From assembly GCA_018239985.1 (NCBI GenBank), contig JAFEGK010000018.1:1-39375 (forward strand): a stretch of 39,375 nucleotides of DNA, in the 5' to 3' direction. Source of the stretch: Verrucomicrobiota bacterium. GTDB lineage: Bacteria; Chlamydiota; Chlamydiia; Chlamydiales; Rhabdochlamydiaceae. Position numbers and translations under genes: made by a program. The notes beneath the pieces are model-generated. The model did no database searches. It saw nothing but the letters and a program-made list of their open reading frames with translations, and was not told the origin of the DNA. Every line of letters begins with the position of its first letter. Position 1 is the first letter of the stretch. Below are positions 34,541 through 39,375 of the stretch, one piece after another.

Positions 34541-35824
34541 ATGAAATACTCTATCGCCAAAGGCGTTTTTGATATTCTGCCAAAAGATCCAGATCCAGAT
34601 GGGAAGTGGCGCTCCTCTCATCTATGGCTCTATCTTGAAGAAACGATCCACGCCCTTGCTCGCACCTATGGCTATCGAGAAATCCGCACTCCAATCTTTG
34701 AAAAAACCGAGCTTTTCGTCCGGAGCGTAGGCGAAGAGACCGATATCGTTTCTAAAGAAATGTATACCTTCGAAGACCGCGCCGGCAGGCTGATGACTCT
34801 CCGCCCCGAAGGAACCGCCCCTGTGATGCGCTCTGTAGTCGAAAAGCACCTCGATCAACAAGGATTGCCTCAAAAGCTCTATTACATTGGCCCGATGTTT
34901 CGCTATGAACGTCCCCAAGCAGGCCGCTACCGCCAACTCCATCAATTCGGCATCGAAGCGATCGGCAACAGCTCTCCAGAGCAAGATGTCGAAACCATCG
35001 ATCTGCTCTGCGAACTCGCCCGCCGCCTTGGCATCAAAGACCTCACCCTGATGCTTAACTCAGTAGGCGATGCAGCGTCGCGAGAAAAGTATCGGCAGGC
35101 TCTGCGTACCTTCTTGCAACCCCATTTTGGGCAGCTTTCCGAAGAGAGCAAACTCCGCTTCGAGAAGAATGTCCTCCGCATTCTCGATTCGAAAGACCCT
35201 CAAGATCAGAAATTGGTCGCAAACGGGCCTCAGCTTTCTGATTTTCTATCAGAAGAAGCTACAGACCATTTCAATCGTGTTAAATCCCTCCTAACCTCAC
35301 TTGGGATAAAATATGAAATTAATCCGAAATTGGTGCGCGGACTAGATTACTACAATAAAACCGTATACGAAGTGACAGCAGGCCAACTTGGCGCGCAAAA
35401 TGCGATCGGCGGTGGCGGCCGTTTCGATGGGTTGCCAGCTATCCTCGGCGGCCCCGATCTTCCATGCGTTGGATTTGCCGCTGGCCTGGAGCGGATCCTC
35501 CAGACCATGCTAGGACAAAATGTCCCGCTGCCCGAACCTCCCGCACCACAAATTTTCCTCATTCCTATTGGAGCGGAAGCAAAAAATTACTGCACCTCAC
35601 TCGTTTTCCAGTTGCGGCATGAGGGAATCAGTGCAGAGCTCGACTGGGATGGAAAAAAGCCGGGAAAATCGCTCGAACTCGCGACGAAACTGGGGGCAAC
35701 TTATGCAGTATTTATCGGCGATGATGAACTCAAGAGCCAATCTGTCCAAGTAAAAGAATTGGCCACCCGCAAAGAAATCCCGATGTCGCTGGGTGACATC
35801 CCCAAGTTTTTCCGTATTACTTGA
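34541..35824 (+). CDS. hisS: Histidyl-tRNA synthetase
   Basis: HisS charges tRNA-His with histidine. The 427-residue class II synthetase has motif 2 around FRYERPQAGRYRQLHQFGIEAIG (near residue 120; histidine-specific) and the histidine-binding LVRGLDYYNKTVYEV and GGGGRFDGL segments (about 265-295). Motif 3 is GFAAGLERI near 312. The C-terminal anticodon-binding domain covers about 340-427. Length is the family norm. There is no obvious ribosome-binding site. In C. trachomatis aspS follows hisS; here mip follows directly. Confidence 0.97.
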   Translation: MKYSIAKGVFDILPKDPDPDGKWRSSHLWLYLEETIHALARTYGYREIRTPIFEKTELFVRSVGEETDIVSKEMYTFEDRAGRLMTLRPEGTAPVMRSVVEKHLDQQGLPQKLYYIGPMFRYERPQAGRYRQLHQFGIEAIGNSSPEQDVETIDLLCELARRLGIKDLTLMLNSVGDAASREKYRQALRTFLQPHFGQLSEESKLRFEKNVLRILDSKDPQDQKLVANGPQLSDFLSEEATDHFNRVKSLLTSLGIKYEINPKLVRGLDYYNKTVYEVTAGQLGAQNAIGGGGRFDGLPAILGGPDLPCVGFAAGLERILQTMLGQNVPLPEPPAPQIFLIPIGAEAKNYCTSLVFQLRHEGISAELDWDGKKPGKSLELATKLGATYAVFIGDDELKSQSVQVKELATRKEIPMSLGDIPKFFRIT

Positions 35825-35849
35825 CCGCAATACAACTTTAGCTCATACT
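35821..35849 (+). promoter_or_regulatory. Candidate promoter of the mip-trmL-transporter run
   Basis: TTGACC (35821-35826, overlapping the hisS stop) is followed by a 17-base spacer and CATACT (35844-35849). The -35 matches the consensus at five of six positions and the -10 at four. The predicted start near 35856 lies about 16 bases before the mip ATG, whose ribosome-binding site is a run of six G residues. Confidence 0.52.
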
Positions 35850-35871
35850 GTTAACAAAAAAGGGGGGTTTT

Positions 35872-36573
35872 ATGTTTTATCGTTTTCTTACAGTTTCTCT
35901 TATTGCATCAACCTGCTTATTTGCAGAAGAATCTAACACTGATACATCTAAAATCTCCGAAACGTTTGGCCATATGATTGGGAAAAATCTCAAGACTTTG
36001 GGAATTGACCTCGATATGGATCTGGTCTTCAAAGGGATAAAAGATCAAGCTAGTGGCAAATCAGCTCCCCTATCAGATGAAGAATGTCGAAAAGCTGTAT
36101 TAACTTACCAAGCGACAAATAACCTGAAAGCTGCAGAGAGCTTTTTGAAAGAAAACGCCAAAAATACTGAAATTATCGCTCTAGAAGAAGGGAAAGTCCA
36201 ATACAAGGTTGAAAAGAAAGGAGAGGGGGCGAAAGTGGAGTCTAATTTTAGCCCGCTTGTTCGCTATGTTGGAAAATATCTAGACGGAACAATCTTTGGG
36301 CAATCACGTGAAGCAGAAATTCTATCTCTTGAAGGAGCGATCCCAGGCTTTTCAAAAGGGCTTGTCGGGATGCAAGAGGGAGAAAAACGGACTCTTTATA
36401 TCCATCCTGAGCTTGCCTACGGAACTAAAGGAATCCTCCCACCAAACTCCCTTTTGACTTTCGAAGTAGAAATTGTAAAGGCCAACGCTGTCGAAGAGAA
36501 TCTTCCGAATTCGTTGATCATTGAAGCAGATTCTAAAGCAGAACCTGAGCTCGATGCACCAGCCCTCCGATGA
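35872..36573 (+). CDS. mip: Mip-type FKBP peptidyl-prolyl isomerase
   Basis: The 233-residue product is an exported FKBP-type isomerase like the macrophage infectivity potentiator of Legionella and Chlamydia. It has a signal peptide (MFYRFLTVSLIASTCLFA), an N-terminal helical dimerisation domain (about 25-105) and an FKBP domain (about 118-205). Motifs include VRYVGKYLDGTIF, GAIPGFSKGLVGMQEGEK and HPELAYGTKGILPPNSLLTFEVEI. The usual FDSS motif is FGQS and the pocket Trp of GW is Phe (GFSKG), so activity may be altered. An acidic C-terminal tail follows. AAAGGGGGG lies five bases before the ATG. It shares ATGA with trmL. Confidence 0.93.
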   Translation: MFYRFLTVSLIASTCLFAEESNTDTSKISETFGHMIGKNLKTLGIDLDMDLVFKGIKDQASGKSAPLSDEECRKAVLTYQATNNLKAAESFLKENAKNTEIIALEEGKVQYKVEKKGEGAKVESNFSPLVRYVGKYLDGTIFGQSREAEILSLEGAIPGFSKGLVGMQEGEKRTLYIHPELAYGTKGILPPNSLLTFEVEIVKANAVEENLPNSLIIEADSKAEPELDAPALR

Positions 36574-37016
36574 ACATCATCCTCTTTCAACCAGAGATTC
36601 CGCAAAATACGGGCAATATTGTTCGTACCTGCGCTGTCACCGGGGCAAAACTTTTTCTAGTGAGACCTCTTGGCTTTAGCGTCTCCAATCGACATCTAAA
36701 ACGAGCTGGTTTGGATTATTGGGAAGAGGTCGAAGTCAATTTTATTGATGATTTAAATGCCTTTTTAGAAAATACTGATGGCCGTTTCTTTTTTCTCTCT
36801 TCTCGTGCTACAAAGCGGTATACAGATATTGAGTATCAGAAGGGAGACTATCTGATCTTTGGGTCGGAATCATCAGGATTGCCGCAGTTTTTTTGGGATA
36901 AATGGCCCGAAAAATTCTGCACGATCCCCAGAAGAAAAGAAACCCGTTGCTTAAACCTAGCCAATTCTGTTTCCATTGTGTTATATGAAGCTTGGAGGCA
37001 GATGGAATTTGCATAA
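36570..37016 (+). CDS. trmL: tRNA (cytidine/uridine-2'-O)-methyltransferase, TrmL family
   Basis: This SPOUT-class enzyme 2'-O-methylates the wobble base of some leucine tRNAs. The 148-residue length is that of minimal TrmL proteins. It shows LFQPEIPQNTGNIVRTCA at residue 4, LVRPLGFS near 30, DYLIFGSESSGLP near 90 and the knot-forming IPRRKETRCLNLANSVSIVLYEAWRQ near 119. The start overlaps the mip stop by four bases. C. trachomatis has a SpoU-class methylase next to mip (CT540, from memory). A tRNA-Leu(UAA), a typical substrate of TrmL, lies at the other end of the window. Confidence 0.92.
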   Translation: MNIILFQPEIPQNTGNIVRTCAVTGAKLFLVRPLGFSVSNRHLKRAGLDYWEEVEVNFIDDLNAFLENTDGRFFFLSSRATKRYTDIEYQKGDYLIFGSESSGLPQFFWDKWPEKFCTIPRRKETRCLNLANSVSIVLYEAWRQMEFA

Positions 37017-37019
37017 TCG

Positions 37020-39206
37020 ATGAGCCCAAGTAGATTTTCTTTTCCCCTTCAGATGGCCATTGCAACCCTTTTAGGGATATGCGTGGGGCTGTTTTTTGGT
37101 CAGCGATGCGCTATTTTTCAGCCCTATGCTGAAGCTTACATCATGATCCTTAAGATCACCGCAATTCCCTATTTGATTGTCGCAATCATCCATGGTATCG
37201 GATTGCTTAATAGAGCTCAGGCAATGCAAATTCTCAAAAAGGGATCGATATTCATTGCCCTGGCTTTAGCAATCAATATCTCAGTGATTTACTTGATGTA
37301 TTGGACTTACCCCGCCGCTGAAGGACCGCAACACACAAGCTATGTGGCAAAAGAGATTCCCGCGATCAATTTTGCCGAGCTTCTGATCCCAGAGAACATC
37401 TTTTACAATTTAGCAAACAATATTATCCCAGCAGTTGTGGTTTTTTGCATCCTGATTGGGATATCTTTAATGTATTTGGCAGATAAACAAGTTTTTATGG
37501 CTACTTTGCAAACCCTTTTGGATGGGTTGACCAAAGTGACCTCTTGGATCGCCCGGATCACTCCAATCGGGACCTTTCTGATTATGGCCACGCAGGTAGG
37601 CACAATCGAAATTTCGACGATCAAGCAGATGAGCACCTACATCATCTTGTATATTGTAGGAACTCTTCTCGTGGTGTTTTGGATTATTCCGCGACTTGCC
37701 AGCATGCTAACCCCAATGAAGGCGAGCACTTGGATTAAAAATTTGATCCCTGTTTTGATCCTTACATACACAACAACGATTACAATTGTGGCACTCCCTT
37801 ACATCATCAATATCATCCGACGTGAAGTGCAAATGCTCTATCCAAAAGATGACAACGTGCAAAGCCAGGTCCAGGGTACCGTTTCGATTATCTTTAACCT
37901 ACCTCTTGGCTCATTCTTTACTGCTGCCTTTGTTTTCTTCACTGCTGTATTTTTCTCAGTCAAGCTCACTGTCCCCGACCAATTGAAGGCTCTAGTCACC
38001 ACTTTTCTTACCTGCCTTGGGGCCGTCGGTCTCGGCTCGTGGATTAATAGCCTGACGTTCATCCTCGATACGCTCGGTCTGCCAATCGATGCAATCAACC
38101 TCTATCTCGCAGTTGTCCCATTCACAGCCGGGTTCCAATCCATGGTCTCAGCGATGCTGATTTCCACTTTGGCTTTCTTGATTATGCTTGCCGGAAGAGG
38201 GCTACTTAGCTACAACTGGAAGAAATTGGTATTCGGAGGAGCGTTCACCGTCATCCCCGTTCTTCTAATTTTTGGGGCACTTAAATACTTTAGCCCACTA
38301 CCTAGTATTAAAAATGAATCCAAAACGATTTTCGATCTCCAAATTGAATCCTCTACAAAAGTGAACGTCTATTCGAATCAGCTGTCACCTAGAGCAGCCG
38401 CAGTAAATGAATCAACATTGCAAAGAATCTTGAGGACCAAAACCTTACGAGTTGGCTATGATCCCCATTCAACCCCTTTCTGCTTTTTCAATAACCAGCA
38501 TCAATTGGTCGGATTTGACATCGCTTTTGCCCATCAATTGGCCTATGATTTAGGATGCGAGCAGATCGACTTCATTCCAATCCTCTATAGAAATTTGGAT
38601 CAACAACTCGATAATAACGTGATTGATGTAGCTATGTCTTCGATCTCGATTTCAGAATCGAGATTGAGATCGATGTGCTTTCCTACCCCAATCCTCGAAG
38701 CGAAAATTGTCTTTGTCGCCCCCGATAACAAACGTAAAATGGTGACAACGATTAAGAAAGTGCAGGCAGATCGATCGATCAAAATCGCCACCCTCACTCA
38801 TAGTGCCTACGAACGAATCGCCTATGATCATTTCCCCCATCATGAGATTATTTTGCTGGAAGACTACGACGAATTCGACAAAGAAAATCCTCCTGCCGAC
38901 ATTCTGATCTGGGATGAACAAGAAGCGATCGCGTGGACCTCAGCTCATCCTAAATTTGAGGTCATTTACCCCAAACCCAATCTGGGTGTCGAAACTCTCG
39001 GCTACCCGATCAAATGTGGCGATCCAGAATTTCTTAACTACATGAATTCTTGGCTAACTCTCAAGTCTAACGACGGCTTCAAAGAGTCCCAATATAATCT
39101 TTGGATTATGGGGAAAACAAGCGTTGCAGCTCCTGCTCAACCCCGTTGGTCAATCCTCGATAATGTCCTTCATTGGGGGAAAAATCGTGATAAGCAGCCC
39201 CTTTAA
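37020..39206 (+). CDS. Fusion of dicarboxylate-symporter-type membrane domain and solute-binding domain
   Basis: The 728-residue product joins two transport modules. Residues 1-395 have eight or so hydrophobic segments with the layout of the DAACS (GltP/DctA) symporter family, including a threonine-rich hairpin-like segment (TYTTTITIVALP, 249-260). Key symporter motifs are altered: the NMDGT position reads FNLPLGS (292-298), and the helix-8 Asp/Arg that bind substrate are replaced (TAGFQSMV, 369-376). A further hydrophobic segment (about 403-423) leads to a family-3 solute-binding domain (about 465-700). That domain has the signature GFDIAFAHQLA (498-508) and ISESRLRSMCFPTPI, keeping the Arg that holds the amino acid carboxylate in that family. 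Substrate is probably an amino acid or similar compound. It lies three bases after trmL and ends at a terminator. Confidence 0.85.
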   Translation: MSPSRFSFPLQMAIATLLGICVGLFFGQRCAIFQPYAEAYIMILKITAIPYLIVAIIHGIGLLNRAQAMQILKKGSIFIALALAINISVIYLMYWTYPAAEGPQHTSYVAKEIPAINFAELLIPENIFYNLANNIIPAVVVFCILIGISLMYLADKQVFMATLQTLLDGLTKVTSWIARITPIGTFLIMATQVGTIEISTIKQMSTYIILYIVGTLLVVFWIIPRLASMLTPMKASTWIKNLIPVLILTYTTTITIVALPYIINIIRREVQMLYPKDDNVQSQVQGTVSIIFNLPLGSFFTAAFVFFTAVFFSVKLTVPDQLKALVTTFLTCLGAVGLGSWINSLTFILDTLGLPIDAINLYLAVVPFTAGFQSMVSAMLISTLAFLIMLAGRGLLSYNWKKLVFGGAFTVIPVLLIFGALKYFSPLPSIKNESKTIFDLQIESSTKVNVYSNQLSPRAAAVNESTLQRILRTKTLRVGYDPHSTPFCFFNNQHQLVGFDIAFAHQLAYDLGCEQIDFIPILYRNLDQQLDNNVIDVAMSSISISESRLRSMCFPTPILEAKIVFVAPDNKRKMVTTIKKVQADRSIKIATLTHSAYERIAYDHFPHHEIILLEDYDEFDKENPPADILIWDEQEAIAWTSAHPKFEVIYPKPNLGVETLGYPIKCGDPEFLNYMNSWLTLKSNDGFKESQYNLWIMGKTSVAAPAQPRWSILDNVLHWGKNRDKQPL

Positions 39207-39246
39207 TCCGAATAATTTAGCGGGAAAGTTCCGTCGGATTTTTTTT
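39205..39246 (+). terminator. Terminator after the transporter gene
   Basis: AATCCGA (39205-39211) pairs with TCGGATT (39234-39240). A small inner hairpin GGAA-AG-TTCC lies in the loop, and a run of eight T residues ends at 39246. The stem begins inside the stop codon of the transporter gene. It closes the plus-strand run that starts at mip or earlier. Confidence 0.8.
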
Positions 39247-39375
39247 ATTATCAAATCATTCCATTAAAAAACTGCTAAATTTAATGACATTATTAAATCG
39301 ACAATAATTGATTTTTTGTGATATCATAGAGATTTAAATATAAGGGCTGTACTAAAACCCTGTGTCGTCAAGATT
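39247..39375 (+). other. AT-rich intergenic end of window with promoter-like sequence
   Basis: No gene is visible. The stretch holds a 7-bp inverted repeat ATTTAAT (39279-39285) and ATTAAAT (39292-39298) with a six-base spacer. A promoter-like pair follows: TTGTGA (39316-39321), 17 bases, and TATAAG (39339-39344). Downstream the sequence GGGCTGTACTAAAACCC could form a small hairpin or be the end of an insertion element. What is transcribed lies beyond the window. Confidence 0.35.

Overview
The window comes from a member of the phylum Chlamydiae outside the family Chlamydiaceae, most likely an amoeba-associated Waddlia/Parachlamydia-type organism. The evidence is gene order. The ribosomal block runs rplC to rplQ and gapA and lacks rpsJ, rpsN, rpmD, adk, map, infA and rpmJ at their usual bacterial positions. 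It is followed by fmt-lpxA-fabZ-lpxC-lnt. A second block holds rsmB, dacF, a CT550-like gene, rsbW, a lipoprotein gene, a TPR gene, dnaE, uhpC, hisS, mip and a SPOUT methylase. As I remember the Chlamydia trachomatis genome, these correspond to about CT504-CT534 and CT540-CT553. Base composition is moderate and no mobile gene is visible.

Layout. Positions 1-72 hold the 5' part of a tRNA-Leu(UAA) and a terminator, both on the minus strand. Positions 102-1925 (minus) hold an Arg-rich hypothetical gene and gapA. Positions 2044-14083 (minus) are a compact S10-spc-alpha ribosomal operon with secY and rpoA, ended by a clear terminator at 1989-2017 and with a possible internal promoter before rpsM. 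Positions 14096-16577 (minus) hold four small genes for membrane proteins. Three of them look like diverged paralogues with a two-lobed hydrophobic architecture like chlamydial inclusion-membrane (Inc) proteins, and they occupy the locus of the C. trachomatis Inc protein Cap1 (CT529). They have their own good sigma66/sigma70-type promoter. Positions 16633-21952 (minus) hold fmt, the lipid A/fatty acid genes lpxA, fabZ and lpxC, then lnt and a DoxX-like membrane protein gene.

Positions 21993-24978 (plus) carry rsmB, a SurA-like periplasmic chaperone gene and ksgA. ksgA overlaps the convergent dacF tail to tail by 60 bp. Positions 26232-26663 (plus) hold a CT550-like gene, convergent with the minus-strand run rsbW, LptE-like lipoprotein, TPR protein, dnaE and uhpC (to 33772). 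uhpC has an almost consensus promoter with a palindromic spacer. Positions 33884-39206 (plus) hold an unrecognised gene, hisS, mip, trmL and a 728-residue fusion of a degenerate dicarboxylate-symporter-type membrane domain with a solute-binding domain, closed by a terminator. The last 129 bases are AT-rich, with a promoter-like sequence and a possible element end.

How the genes fit together. Most of the window is core machinery: translation, protein export, transcription, replication, rRNA and tRNA modification, and envelope building (lipid A, lipoprotein acylation, outer-membrane assembly, peptidoglycan trimming). Host-dependent features are the hexose-phosphate antiporter UhpC, the solute transporter fusion and the Inc-like cluster. 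The two most interesting items are the expanded Inc-like cluster at the Cap1 locus and the transporter fusion, in which an extra membrane segment would place the binding domain in the periplasm.
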